Positions 1 through 10,034 are shown, numbered from the stretch's first letter. The stretch is 21,161 nt of DNA from Chrysophaeum taylorii (GCA_029834535.1 JAQMWT010000209.1:1-21161); one strand, 5' to 3'. Translations and numbers: made by a program. Notes: generated by a model from the letters alone, not told the origin.

Positions 1-600
1 GCAGCTTGGGCAGCGTGGGCGGCAGCTCGATGGGCGAGGTAAGCGTCGGCGCTGGCAGCAGCGGCGGCGGCCCGTCCCGCGTCGAGTTGGAGTGCCGCAG
101 CAGCGGCAGCAGCAGCGTGCATAGCGGCGAGATGGCGTTCCGCAGCAGCAGCGGCTCGAACGGCAAGGGCAGCGTCGCGCATACACGCTCGAATGCGATA
201 TCGGGCGGTGGTGGCGGCAAGGGCTGTAGCAAGTGGGAAAGTGCGATGGGGTGCGGTATCGCGGACCTGGGGGAGAGAGTGCACAGACACCCAGCGTTGA
301 TGAGGGCGGACCATGCGTATAGGACTGCGGCAGTTGGGGCAAGGCGGAAGGCGCGCGCGGTTGGTGGGCGCCACGTCAGGGTCGCCTTGGTCGCCGGCGA
401 GGTTGCTTAGCGCCCACTGACCAACGCAGGCGTGGTGCGGGACCACGCGACAGCAGCGGACTTGGCAACGGGTAAAGCAAGGGCTGGAGCATATAGGACA
501 AGCGCGGTCCCGTAGGTAGCTGACATAGCGGCCAGCCGTATGGCGCAGGAAGCAGCGGATTATTGCCAGGGACCGACGAGCACGTAATCGCTTTCAGGCT

Positions 601-1390
601 CGAAATTGGCACTGAAGAAGGGCCGCTGCGTAGTGGAGTGGCGGGCCAGGAGTCTGGCGCAAGGCCGCGACGCGGTTCTGCCAGGCTGCACGTGCTTGAG
701 CGTGTTGGGCGCGGGTGCGTATAACGCGGGCGACATCCGGATGTGCAGAGTTTGTGCATGCGCGTGAAGGCGAGGCAGATAGCGGCGGCTGAGGGGTAGG
801 TGACGGGCCCGAGGGTGGCGAGGAATTTGGCGTGGGTGTGGCAGACGGCGGGAAAGTACTGGTGGCAGTGGGTGCGACGGACTGTGTGGGTGTAGCAGGT
901 GAGCGACGGGCACGGTGGTGCTGCCGAGCGCGAACAAAGCGCTGAAGACGGTGTGACGTGGCTGACCAGGAGCGCGACGCAGGGCCGCAACGAGGGTCTG
1001 TCGGGCAGCACGTGCCAGAGTATGCTGAGCGCGACTTCGGGCAGCACGAGCGGTGGACGAGAGAGTAGAGTGCTGAGCAGGGGTCGGAGGCAGAGCCGGC
1101 TGTGGTGGCTGAGGGGGAGTTGACGAGCTCTGGGTCGCGGAGGCGGGCGGCGAGTGAGCCGGTGTGGCCGCAGCAGACGACGGAGGGCTTTCGGTAGCGA
1201 GAGCTGCCTGGGGTTGAGTCCGTGCGCGAAACTGGCGCTGGAGAAGAGTTGCAGCATGGTGGCGAGACTGACCAGGATCTTGGCGCCGAGCTGCGATTCA
1301 GCCGGGCTGCACGCGCCTGAGCGTGTAGATGTTGGGTGCGTGCAGCGCGGGCGACCGCTGGCAAAGTGGGATGTGTGCGGGCTCGAGCAC
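601..1390. repeat. diverged tandem repeats of about 0.3 kb
   Basis: Three related blocks begin at about 601, 931 and 1227 with cgaaattggc, cgaacaaagc and cgaaactggc. Each continues with a ctgaagaag-like or ctggagaag-like stretch, then gaccaggag or a variant, then a gcacgtgcttgagcgtg-like segment. The spacings are about 330 and 296 bases, and the similarity is visible but well diverged. The blocks probably arose from an old tandem duplication. The exact ends cannot be set by eye. Confidence 0.5.
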
Positions 1391-2173
1391 GACCGGTAGG
1401 CAAGGCGTGGAGACGCGGTAGGGGGGCGTGCGACGAGCCAGGAGCCTCGACAGAGGGCGAAGGCGTTGGCGTGGGTGCGGGAGATGGCGAAGAGATGTCA
1501 GGGGCAGCGGTGTGCGTGGGAACCGGTGGCGAAGGGTGGTCGACCTCAAGGTCCATGTCCGTGCCGGTGGGAAGCGGGTGTGTGCCAGACGAGGGGAGGT
1601 TCTTGGCGGCAATGTGGGTGGACATGAAGGACGGTTTGAGGTCCATAGGCGCAGGCTCGAGTGGTATGGGGTCTTGAACTGTGGCGGATTACCGCTGGCG
1701 GTGTGGGCGGCGGCGACGCGATGCAGGAGAGTTGTCGGCAGAGGGGCCGGGAGGGTGGGTGGCTGGCGCCGTGGTGGGTATTGGGAGGGGCGCGATGGTA
1801 TTGGCTTTCCCCGCGTTCGGTGGAGGCGCGATGTCCGTAGCAACAGACCCGGATGGTGGCGTCCAGCGGCGGACGCCATGGCGGCGCGGTGCCGGTGTCG
1901 CAGCGGGCGGAGGGGGAGTCGCATTGGTGGGTTCCCGACGGCGAGGGGGGGAGGTAGCGGACTCTGCCTCCGATGACTCCAGGTCTATAGCCACAGGCCC
2001 TGGAGGTGTGGTGTCAGTGGCCGTGGGGGAAGACCTGCGGCGACGGGAGTGGTGTCGGTCTGGTCTTGTTGCGGGAGGAGGGGAATCCGGCCCCATGTCC
2101 GTGGAGGGTGGAGTGGTGAGCTCCGGTCGGCGCTGACGACGATGACGCGGAGCATGCGGACCTGAGGACGTAT

Positions 2174-2434
2174 CCGAGGTTGCAGGAGACTCCGCACGAG
2201 GGGCGGACTCCTGTTGGCGCCGGTGGGGAGGATGAGGAGCAGGCGTGGCTGGGGGCGCAACCGAGGGTGCCGGTGATTCCACTTGGGGGGCGGACTCCTG
2301 TCGGCGTCGATGGCGAGGCCGACGAACGGGTGTGGCTGTGGGTGGCTCCGAGGTTGCAGGTGACTCCGCACGAGGGGCGGACTCCGAGGCTGCTCCACGG
2401 GGATCGCGATGTTGCTCGTAAGGGAGAAGCGCGT
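2174..2434. repeat. three-copy repeat with exact 87-bp period
   Basis: Copies starting ccgagg begin at 2174, 2261 and 2348, exactly 87 bases apart. Each contains a gaggggcggactc-like or ggggggcggactc core. The period equals 29 codons, so on the minus strand each copy encodes the same motif, ESAPRAESPATS or close variants, in one frame (within 1689-2648). This is either a coding minisatellite or a plain minisatellite in stop-poor DNA. The sequence alone does not decide. Confidence 0.75.
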
Positions 2435-3269
2435 CAAGAGCAAGGCCAAGGGCCACGGAAGTGGCATGGCGCGAAACAAAAGCGACGCGTTTGAAGAAGG
2501 CGGCCAAAGGCCACGGGACATGACCATAGACTCTGCGTGCGTCGGCGTGCGTGAGAATAAGGCAGCCATAAACGGCAGCAAGGCACCGGGCGGATCGATG
2601 CAAAGGATCACGCTGAACCGCATGGCGGAGCGACCAGAAGCTGCGCATGAGACGCAGCTGGGCCGCCCGCGAGTAGCAGCAATGGCGGTGGCAACGATGA
2701 TTGCGGTGGGCGAGGCGGTGACGAGCGCGTGCGTGAGATCCGCACGAGCGTGCTTACCAAGTTGCAGAGGGCGGTAAGAGGTCCAATGCAAGCGGCCTTG
2801 AAGGGTGCGCAAGGCAAAGAGTTGCAGGCGGTGGCCAAAGATGAGCCGGCAGCAGCAGCTTGCGAGATAGTGACCATACAACTCATAACCAGGAGGAGAG
2901 TCAAGAGCCGCACTAACGTAAGCACTGTAAAGCCTATGGGGAACATGAGACGCTGGGACCAAAAGTAATCGACGTCGGCGGGGAAGACATCGAGCCGCTT
3001 GACGCCGCAGGAGACCTGCACCGAGAGCGGAGGCCAATACGGAATGGATGACTCGCGGGGGCTGATGGCGAGCTGACAATGAGGAAAGTGGCGAAGATGG
3101 TGGAAAAGAGCAGGAGACGCCGGAAGCACGAGAAAGCCAGTCCCCGACTGCCCGAAGCCATAGTGGCGGACTTGCGTCAGCTATGGCACCCGTGTCGACG
3201 TGCACACTGAGCTCACATCGCGCCCGAATCAGGGCAAGGGTGTTTGAAGTTAGTTAGTTTAAACGGAAG

Positions 3270-4027
3270 AGAGGGCATCCGCCCTCCCGGCGCAGGTTGG
3301 CACCTATTCGCCTCCCGGGCGGGCCGGTTGGCAGCCGGAACGTTCGCAGTGGGACGGGGTATGGCCGGGGGGCGAATACGGAAGGTTATCGACGAGTTGG
3401 TTGTCAGTCACATCGCGGTCTCCTCGTCGCATGGCGACAAGCTTGATGGTCACTCTCCGCCGACCGACCTTTCGGCGCTCCTCGTCTACAGGCCCGTGAT
3501 TCCGGGCTGGCTCCTGTCGGTCCGGCCTGGCTCCCATGCTCGGGAGAGGTCTGAAGTTAGTTAGTTAGTTAGTTACCCTTACCCTGATCGCCGACTGCGG
3601 TTGCGATGGAGGACGGTGCCTCATGAATCCTGAGCCTTGCGAGGGCATCCGCCCTCCCGGCGTAGGTTGGCACCTATTCGCCTCCCGGGCGGGCCGGTTG
3701 GCAGCCGGAACGTTCGCAGTGGGACGGGGTATGGCCGGGGGGCGAAGACGGAAGGTTATCGACGAGTTGGTTGTCAGTCACATCGCGGTCTCCTCGTCGC
3801 ATGGCGACAAGCTTGATGGTCACTCTCCGCCGGCCGACCTTTCGGCGCTCCTCGTCTACAGGCCCGTGATTCCGGACTGGCACCTGTCGGTCCGGCCTGG
3901 CTCCCATGCCCGGGAGAGGTCTGAAGTTAGTTAGTTAGTTAGTTTTTAAATGTCGACTGCTAAGAGGGGGGGGTGTGTGTGGGGAGCATGAAGGATGTGG
4001 GTGGGTTTGTGGGGTATTAGTTAGTTA
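3270..4027 (+). mobile_element. nested block of (TTAG)n-tailed retroposon copies
   Basis: The block holds copy 1 (3271-3575, lacking the 5' part) and copy 2 (about 3577-3944), which are almost identical over about 300 bases. Each ends in a run of TTAG. A 73-bp sequence (3945-4017) splits the last TTAG tail, which resumes at 4018-4027. The 9-bp direct repeat AAACGGAAG flanks the whole block (3261-3269 and 4028-4036) and fits a target-site duplication. The simplest reading is a 5'-truncated copy 1 insertion, then copy 2 landing in its tail, then the 73-bp sequence landing in the tail. The ends match the elements at 10847-11241 and 12605-12893, but the central part differs, so this is a separate subfamily. 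A fragment ending in the same type of tail (about 3245-3260) lies just upstream. I see no coding function. Confidence 0.65.
3945..4017 (+). repeat. 73-bp dispersed repeat, copy A
   Basis: It starts tttaaatgtcgactgc, continues taagag plus a run of G and a tgtgtgtgggg stretch, and ends ggggtat. It is identical by eye to 9955-10027. It sits inside a TTAG tract: the tail is present on both sides. Confidence 0.8.
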
Positions 4028-4037
4028 AAACGGAAGT

Positions 4038-4602
4038 TCAATGTTCGTCCGTCCCGTCTATAACGGTGGTCTTCCGTATTTTCATTTTAGTTGCTAGAAT
4101 GAATTTGTGGCGAGCGACGGCGGACCGATATGCGGCTCGGGATGACGAGACAAACCGTCTGGCGGCCAGCGAGGCGGGAGACCACCCGCCGCCAATCGCC
4201 GACTTCCGAACCCGAAGAACACGGGGAACGAGCGGATGAAATACGGGACCGCCCGTATGATCGTCAAGGGCGAGCAGTTCGACATAGAGTTGCCGATCGT
4301 CGTGAAGAGGGGTCGAAAGGAGCATCAGCCGCAGAAGAAGCACCTGATTTGGAAAGTGCAGCAGCGTGCCCCGGTGCTCCCAGCGTCCACGCGATGCCAT
4401 CGCCTTCGCGCAGACGAACCTTGACCTCTCTTGAACCCTCTGCCCAGGCCGCCCGCGCCCAGCAGGACGTCACACTTCATCGCACATACGTCCGGCGGCA
4501 GCATGCGTACGACCTATGGGCGGGGCCCGTCCTCTCTTCGCCTGCCCTGCGGCTCGGCGATGACCCCGACTATGTCCCGCATACCCAGCAACGCCCTTCA
4601 GG
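4038..4602. other. no recognisable gene
   Basis: Several short frames are open here. A plus frame (4130-4645) is Arg/Glu/Ala-rich, another plus frame (4236-4424) is Lys/Arg-rich, and a minus frame (4038-4400) overlaps both. None carries a motif I recognise, and they occupy the same bases in different phases. The segment may be mobile-element debris, given what flanks it. Confidence 0.4.
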
Positions 4603-4687
4603 CACATCCTTCATGCACCCACACAACGCACCAAAAACCGGCTAGCACCCACACGCACCCCCCCCCCTCTTAGCAGTCGACATTCAA
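4603..4687 (-). repeat. diverged inverted copy of the 73-bp repeat
   Basis: On the minus strand this reads a TTGAATGTCGACTGC-like start, then TAAGAG and a G run, then GTGTGG and finally GCATGAAGGATGTG. These are the same landmarks in the same order as the repeat at 3945-4017, with an extra ~30 bases in the middle. Together with 3945-4017 it forms an inverted pair around about 600 bases. The pair could be terminal repeats of a small DNA transposon, or two independent insertions. Confidence 0.6.
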
Positions 4688-5302
4688 AAACCCTCTTTTT
4701 CAACCAAAGGCTCTACTGCGCCGGCCACTAATTAACTCAGGGTGTCGGCCGCATTTATTCCGCACCGATTCCCGCCCTGGTCCTAGCTGAGTCAAAACAC
4801 CGTCTCCAACTCGACTCTGCACCCATCCTGGGCGCAGTTACATCGCCACATACTCAATCTTCGCCTACCTTCAACGATAAACATGGGACCACAATGCGAC
4901 GATGGGATAAGGCCGCCACGGGCCGTAGCAAAGGCGACAAAAATAGCAAAGGCAGCCTCCTTGGCCCTCTGCAGAAGCACCGAGAACACAGAAGGCCTGT
5001 GCTCGCTCAATCAAACCTCAACCCTTCTTGGCGAATTACTCCTCTTCGGTGCAGCGCGTTGGTTATCTTCGACACCTCGCGGTTAGGTGTCACTTAGCGC
5101 CATACATAAAAAAATTCAAAAGGAATGAGCGTATACCTGGAACCACAAGGAGCCTGGTTTTACTTCAATCTATCACCTATGCAGCGCATTGACCACGGCA
5201 AAACCAAACACAAACACGACTAGACATCCTATGAAGTCGTTAAGGCTCTTTCTTAACCCCAGACCAAGCCGGGGGCTAGACCTCATCAGAAAACCTGGAT
5301 TT
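4688..5302. other. intergenic, no supported gene
   Basis: Only short overlapping frames occur (4792-5010 minus, 4883-5086 plus, 5173-5394 minus). The minus frame at 5173-5394 ends in a hydrophobic segment, but it overlaps the transferase stop in another phase and is probably its 3' flank. No domain, RNA gene or repeat is recognisable. Confidence 0.4.
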
Positions 5303-6109
5303 CTAAGTGTGGTGGGATGAAACTGCGGTGGGATATGGACTCGAATAAACTGCGGCTGTGGAAAGTATGTAATGGGACGGCGCTCGAGGGCCAAAAGGGC
5401 AACTCACAAGGCGCCAACTTGCCTGAACACTTAAATCCAGAGTCTGAAGCATCACGACTTCACATCTACCATCAGCATGCGGATGGAGGACGATATCACG
5501 TAGTGACACATGATCTACAAGGGAGTTGACAGCCTTATAAACGGCCTCCTTAAGCGAGAAACAAAGACGAGGCCGGATTTTTATTGGGACTGTCTCCAAG
5601 TCGCGCAGACGCTCTTTTTCCGTAGTACTTAAGATGCGATTGGCCAGTCGTTCAGTATCCAAATTCGATAATTCACCAATCTCGAGGTCAATGCCAACAC
5701 CTGCACAATTTGTTTCATTTGTGACAAGCGACACCGCTAAGGAATGCTTGTGAGTTATGGAACCCCGGCACGAGCTTGGTAGAATTGGGGATCCATCACT
5801 ACGTCGCAGTATTGGTAGTATAGGTGACACGAGCTCAGACTTCTCGAGTGCACGACGCATTGCAAGTCGCCCACCCCAAAAGTTCAAGGCAGTAACAAAT
5901 GACATACTCTTATCTAGGGGGAAAATCACTTCTTCCTCCAGCAACTCACTCGACAACGTAGGCAGAGCAGCAGTAACTAGCGCTGGAGCACGAGACTTGC
6001 GTTGAGGCAGCAGCACACCGACACAATAACCTTCAGGTATGTTCAACGAAAGCATCGTTGGGAAGAAAAGCTGGCCGACTTCGAATTGGCGGGCGTTGCG
6101 AAGCAACAT
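5303..6109 (-). CDS. 4'-phosphopantetheinyl transferase, Sfp/EntD type
   Basis: This 268-residue frame is intact, without intron or lesion. Enzymes of this family move the 4'-phosphopantetheine arm of coenzyme A onto a serine of acyl-, peptidyl- or aryl-carrier protein domains, activating fatty acid, polyketide or nonribosomal peptide synthases. Visible motifs are an EntD-like N-terminal element around residues 78-89 (FWGGRLAMRRAL), SITHK at 117-121 (the family's CoA-contacting His would be H120), GVGIDLE at 137-143 (metal ligands D141 and E143) and FSLKEAVYK at 184-192 (E188 as third acidic ligand). The length fits the family. The ATG at 6109 is the first Met of the frame and lies about 56 bases downstream of a TATA-like box. 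No carrier-protein or synthase gene is in the window, so the substrate is unknown. The gene is much less GC-rich than bases 1-3230 and is flanked by repeats on both sides. The family call is firm; the pathway is not. Confidence 0.9.
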   Translation of the reverse strand: MLLRNARQFEVGQLFFPTMLSLNIPEGYCVGVLLPQRKSRAPALVTAALPTLSSELLEEEVIFPLDKSMSFVTALNFWGGRLAMRRALEKSELVSPILPILRRSDGSPILPSSCRGSITHKHSLAVSLVTNETNCAGVGIDLEIGELSNLDTERLANRILSTTEKERLRDLETVPIKIRPRLCFSLKEAVYKAVNSLVDHVSLRDIVLHPHADGRCEVVMLQTLDLSVQASWRLVSCPFGPRAPSHYILSTAAVYSSPYPTAVSSHHT

Positions 6110-6164
6110 CGTACCGTACTTTACTGTGTCGCACTTATGTTGAAACGAGTTGAGAGGCGCAGAC

Positions 6165-6170
6165 TATATA
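6165..6170 (-). promoter_or_regulatory. TATA-like box upstream of the transferase gene
   Basis: TATATA followed by AGTC on the minus strand, preceded by a run of A, lies about 56 bases upstream of the ATG at 6109. Position and composition fit a core promoter, but no start site can be shown. Confidence 0.35.
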
Positions 6171-6187
6171 TTTTTTTGGGATCGGTC

Positions 6188-6211
6188 AAGTTTGGTCAAT
6201 AAGTTTGGTCA
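6188..6211 (-). promoter_or_regulatory. paired TGACCAAACTT motifs upstream of the transferase gene
   Basis: Two copies of the 11-bp motif (plus strand AAGTTTGGTCA at 6188-6198 and 6201-6211) lie 13 bases apart, just beyond the TATA-like box. The same motif is clustered at 11.3 and 13.5 kb. It could be a regulatory site of this gene or a spacer repeat that happens to abut it. Confidence 0.35.
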
Positions 6212-6228
6212 ATTTCTTTCAAGTCTTC

Positions 6229-6965
6229 TTAACTACTAATCGACAGATGTTTGTCTGTTTGTCCCTCGATTTAGGGTAAGGATCATGTAGGCGCGAGAGT
6301 AAGGATCAGGTAGGCGCGAGAGCCAGACAGTGATCCTCCAAACCGTCTACGGCGACCTCGCAGACTATTTCCACGACCCGCGGCGGCTCTTTCAGCGCGC
6401 CATTCTCACGCCCCGTCGAAACGATGTTGTCGATGCTGACAACGCGCGCATGACGGCGGCCTTTTTTTCCCGGAGACGAGGCGTCGGAGTTCTTTTCGGG
6501 AGACTAGGCTGGGTCGGAAGACGACGCCTCGCTCTTTACAGTAGAGTTTTCAACTCCCTGACAACCAACGGCATGCTGACTTTGATCGCGAGCTTAATGT
6601 CTTCGCAACCTCGACCCGTCGCACGGCCACTGCAACGGTACCAGATACATGATCGATCGTGTCGTTGTCACCGAGGCTCCTCCAACCTGTATCGCTTAAG
6701 GCCCGCCTACGCCAAACGATCAACAAGAGCCAGGGCGCAGACGCCCCGCGAGGTCGGCGTCCTCTTGCCCACAAGCCCGTCTTCTGTCACGTCCAGCTCT
6801 ACGTGGCTCTCTGTCGATCGGCAACCCCGAGGAGATATGCTCTTCCGAGTCGACGACTCCACCCTACCCCACACGTGCTGCGCAATATCGACCGATAAGC
6901 CCCCTCCCGGCGTCTACACGCGCACTGTAGGTGAACTTACTGGGACCAACTGGCCTGCACTTGTC
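6229..6965 (+). mobile_element. helicase-derived repeat unit 1
   Basis: The unit starts TTAACTACTAATCGACAG, passes a TGTTTGTC-type microsatellite and cgatttagggtaagg, and then carries a decayed Helitron/PIF1-like helicase C-terminal segment (about 6330-6900). It ends at cctgcacttgtc with almost no minisatellite. The first block reads VYGDLADYFHDP and RAILTPRRNDV; later blocks lie in other frames. It differs from units 2-5 by several small insertions near 6738, 6772 and 6832, and by a repeated gtaaggatcaggtaggcgcgag segment near 6290. Confidence 0.65.
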
Positions 6966-7996
6966 TTAACTACTAATCGACAGATGTTTGTCTGTCTGTC
7001 TGTCTGTTTGTTTGTCCCTCGATTTAGGGTAAGGATCAGGTAGGCGCGAGAGTAAGGATCAGGTAGGCGCGAGAGCCAGACAGTGATCCTCCAAGCCGTC
7101 TACGGCGACCTCGCAGACTATTTCCACGACCCGCGGCGGCTCTTTCAGCGCGCCATTCTCACGCCCCGTCGAAACGATGTTGTCGATGCTGACAACGCGC
7201 GCATGACCGCGGCCTTTTTTTCCCGGAGACGAGGCGTCGGAGTTCTTTTCGGCTGACTAGGTTGGGTCGGAAGACGACGCCTCGCTCTTTACAGTCGAGT
7301 TTTCAACTCCCTGACAACCAACGGCATGCTGACTTTGATCGCGAGCTTAAAGTCTTCGCAACCTCGACCCGTCGCACGGCCACTGCAACGGTACCAGATA
7401 CATGATCGATCGTGTCGTTGTCACCGAGGCTCCTCCAACCTGTATCCCTTAAGGCCCGCCGACGCCAAACGATCAACAAGAGCCAGGGCCAGACGCCCCG
7501 CGAGGTCGGCGTCCTCTTGCCCAAGCCCGTCTTCTGCCACGTCCAGCTCTACGTGGCTCTCTGTCGATCGGCAACCCCGAGGATATGCTCTTCTGAGTCG
7601 ACGACTCCACCCTACCCCACACGTGCTGCGCAATACCGATAAGCCCCCCTCCGGCGTCTACACGCGCACTGTAGGTGAACTTACTGGGACCAGGTGAACT
7701 TACTGGGGTTTGAGATTGGGACTTGGTGAATATAGTGACCAAGTGAACTTACTGGGACCAGGTGAACTTAATGGGGGTTTTAGAGTAAAGGGTTTTTAGA
7801 GTAAACTCAAAGGTTGGCGGCGCGTGCGGATCAAAGCAGCTTAGATTGGCGGAGGCGAGAGCGACGAGCTCAAAGGAGTTGGTGTGAGCTAGGTGAACTT
7901 ACTGACCAGGTGAACTTATATGAAACTTACTGGGACCAGGTGAACTTACTGGGGTTAGAGATTGGGACTAGGTGAACTTACTGGCCTGCACTTGTC
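6966..7996 (+). mobile_element. helicase-derived repeat unit 2
   Basis: It has the same order of landmarks as unit 1 with a helicase core at about 7085-7640. It also has a long minisatellite tail split by a segment of about 100 bases that starts near ttttagagtaaa. The helicase reading frames are broken at the same places as in units 3-5, for example the stop after the PGDE block near 7255. Confidence 0.65.
7673..7984 (+). repeat. 19-bp-motif minisatellite, array in unit 2
   Basis: Degenerate copies of GTGAACTTACTGGGACCAG occur in two clusters, separated by an insert of about 100 bases containing tttagagtaaac and ggcgagagcgacgagctc. The same arrangement recurs in units 3, 4 and 6. Confidence 0.75.
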
Positions 7997-8942
7997 CTAA
8001 CTACTAATCGACAGATGTTTGTCTGTTTGTCTGTTTGTTTGTTTGTCCCTCGATTTAGGGTAAGGATCAGGTAGGCGCGCGAGCCAGACAGTGATCCTCC
8101 AAGCCGTCTACGGCGACCTCGCAGACTGTTTCCACGACCCGCGGCGGCTCTTTCAGCGCGCCATTCTCACGCCCCGTCGAAACGATGTTGTCGATGCTGA
8201 CAACGCGCGCATGACCGCGGCCTTTTTTTCCCGGAGACGAGGCGTCGGAGTTCTTTTCGGCCGACTAGGTTGGGTCGGAAGACGACGCCTCGCTCTTTAC
8301 AGTCGAGTTTTCAACTCCCTGACAACCAACGGCATGCTGACTTTGATCGCGAGCTTAAAGTCTTCGCAACCTCGACCCGTCGCACGGCCACTGCAACGGT
8401 ACCAGATACATGATCGATCGTGTCGTTGTCACCGAGGCTCCTCCAACCTGTATCCCTTAAGGCCCGCCGACGCCAAACGATCAACAAGAGCCAGGGCCAG
8501 ACGCCCCGCGAGGTCGGCGTCCTCTTGCCCAAGCCCGTCTTCTGCCACGTCCAGCTCTACGTGGCTCTCTGTCGATCGGCAACCCCGAGGATATGCTCTT
8601 CTGAGTCGACGACTCCACCCTGCACGTGCTGCGCAATACCGATAAGCCCCCTCCCGGCGTCTACACGCGCACTGTAGGTGAACTTACTGGGACCAGGTGA
8701 ACTTACTGGGAAGAACATACTGGGGTTTTCAGAGTAAAGTTTTAGAGTAAACTCAAAGGTTGGCGGCGCGTGCGGATCAAAGCAGCTTAGATTGGCGGAG
8801 GCGAGAGCGACGAGCTCAAAGGAGTGGGTGTGAGCTAGGTGAACTTACTGACCAGGTGAACTTATATGAAACTTACTGGGACCAGGTGAACTTACTGGGG
8901 TTAGAGATTGGGACTAGGTGAACTTACTGGCCTGCACTTGTC
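7997..8942 (+). mobile_element. helicase-derived repeat unit 3
   Basis: This is the clearest unit for the helicase homology. In frame 1 RAILTPRRNDVV lies at about 8157-8192. In a second frame PGDEASEFFSAD lies at 8230-8265 and is followed at once by TAG, and NGTRYMIDR lies at 8395-8421 in the same phase. In the third frame TINKSQGQT lies at 8477-8503 and HVQLYVALCR near 8546-8575. These blocks keep the order found in Helitron and PIF1-family helicase C-termini, where (M)TINKSQGQT and GQLYVALSR are hallmark strings. The unit therefore holds a dead helicase segment of about 170-200 codons. The long plus frame 8091-8645 crosses these blocks but is not itself a working protein. Confidence 0.7.
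8675..8930 (+). repeat. 19-bp-motif minisatellite, array in unit 3
   Basis: Same motif and same internal insert as at 7673-7984, with fewer copies before the insert. Confidence 0.75.
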
Positions 8943-9954
8943 CTAACTACTAATCGACAGATGTTTGTTTGTTTGTCTGTCTGTTTGTCTGTTTGTTTGT
9001 CCCTCGATTTAGGGTAAGGATGATGTAGGCCTGCGAGCCAGACATTGATCCTCCAAGCCGTCTATGGCGACCTCGCAGACTATTTCCACGACTCGCGGCG
9101 GCTCTTTCAGCGCGCCATTCTCACGCCCCTTCGAAACGATGTTGTCGATGCTGACAACGCGCGCATGACCGCGGCCTTTTTTTCCCGGAGACGAGGCGTC
9201 GGAGTTCTTTTCGGCCGAATAGGCTGGGTCGGAAGACGACGCCTCGCTCTTTACAGTCGAGTTTTCAACTCCCTGACAACCAACGGCATGCTGACTTTGA
9301 GCGCGAGCTTAAGGTCTTCGCAACCTCGACCCGTCGCACGGCCACTGCAACGGTACCAGATACATGATCGATCGTGTCGTTGTCACCGAGGCTCCTCCAA
9401 CCTGTATCCCTTAAGGCCCGCCTACGCCAAACGATCAACAAGAGCCAGGGCCAGACGCCCCGCGAGGTCGGCGTCCTCTTTTCCAAGCCCGTCTTCTGCC
9501 ACATCCAGCTCTACGTGGCTCTCTGTCGATCGGCAACCCCGAGGATATGCTCTTCTGAGTCGACGACTCCACCCTACCCCACACGTGCTGCGCAATACCG
9601 ATAAGCCCCCTCCCGGCGTCTACACGCGCACTGTAGGTGAGCTTACTGGGCCAGGTGAACTTACTGGGGTTTGAGATTGGGACTAGGTGAACTGAGTGAC
9701 CAGGTGAACTTACTGGGACCAGGTGACTTACTGAGGGTTTTAGAGTAAACCCAAAGGTTAGCGGCGTGTGCGGATCGAAGCGCCTTAGATTGGCGGAGGC
9801 GAGAGCGACGAGCTCGAAGGAGTGGGTGTGAGCTAGGTGAACTTACTGACCAGGTGAACTTTTATGAAGCTTACTGGGACCAGGTGAACTTACTGGGGTT
9901 AGAGATTTGGACTAGGTGAACTTACTGGCCTGCACTTGTGTTTGTCTGTCTGTC
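8943..9954 (+). mobile_element. helicase-derived repeat unit 4
   Basis: It has the same layout as unit 3, with the helicase core at about 9045-9600 and a minisatellite tail to about 9940. Its far end runs into a GTCT microsatellite that is interrupted by copies B and C of the 73-bp repeat. Confidence 0.65.
9636..9930 (+). repeat. 19-bp-motif minisatellite, array in unit 4
   Basis: Same motif and insert. Small substitutions appear in the insert (gtgtgcggatcgaagcgcc). Confidence 0.75.
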
Positions 9955-10027
9955 TTTAAATGTCGACTGCTAAGAGGGGGGGGTGTGTGTGGGGAGCATG
10001 AAGGATGTGGGTGGGTTTGTGGGGTAT
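9955..10027 (+). repeat. 73-bp dispersed repeat, copy B
   Basis: By eye it is identical to 3945-4017 over all 73 bases. It sits inside a GTCT tetranucleotide tract at the junction of helicase units 4 and 5. Confidence 0.8.
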
Positions 10028-10034
10028 GACTGTC

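Larger units (their letters stand above)
1..3230. repeat. GC-rich low-complexity region without a supported gene
   Basis: This stretch is strongly GC-rich, and several frames on both strands stay open for hundreds of bases at once. The long minus-strand frames (376-1257, 594-1646, 1298-1924, 1689-2648, 1985-3205) overlap each other in different phases and translate to Pro/Ala/Arg/Ser-rich low-complexity peptides. That is what stop-poor GC-rich DNA gives by chance. I recognise no conserved domain. The least implausible candidate is the minus frame 1689-2648 (319 codons), because it contains an in-phase 29-codon repeat. A minus frame at 2934-3161 begins with a hydrophobic, signal-peptide-like stretch but soon ends. 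Treat the region as repetitive and non-coding unless transcripts show otherwise. Confidence 0.5.

Noticed and set aside
376..3205. Minus-strand frames of 290-400 codons in the GC-rich region as genes
   Set aside because: All three phases are open over the same bases, the peptides are low complexity and no domain is recognisable.
3557..3575. TTAGTTAGTTAG runs as telomeric repeats
   Set aside because: The runs are short, internal, in both orientations and always at the 3' end of the same retroposon, with target duplications beyond them.
3945..4687. A DNA transposon with terminal inverted repeats covering the whole interval
   Set aside because: The left 73-bp piece exists alone at 9955-10027, and a retroposon tail plus target duplication (4018-4036) ends just inside it, which fits independent insertion better.
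7673..7760. Minisatellite copies as tiny introns, since each copy starts GT and ends AG
   Set aside because: Nineteen bases is far too short for a spliceosomal intron and the region is not coding.
7673..9930. Regularly spaced repeats as a CRISPR array
   Set aside because: Copies are degenerate, adjoining or overlapping, without unique spacers, and the setting is eukaryotic.
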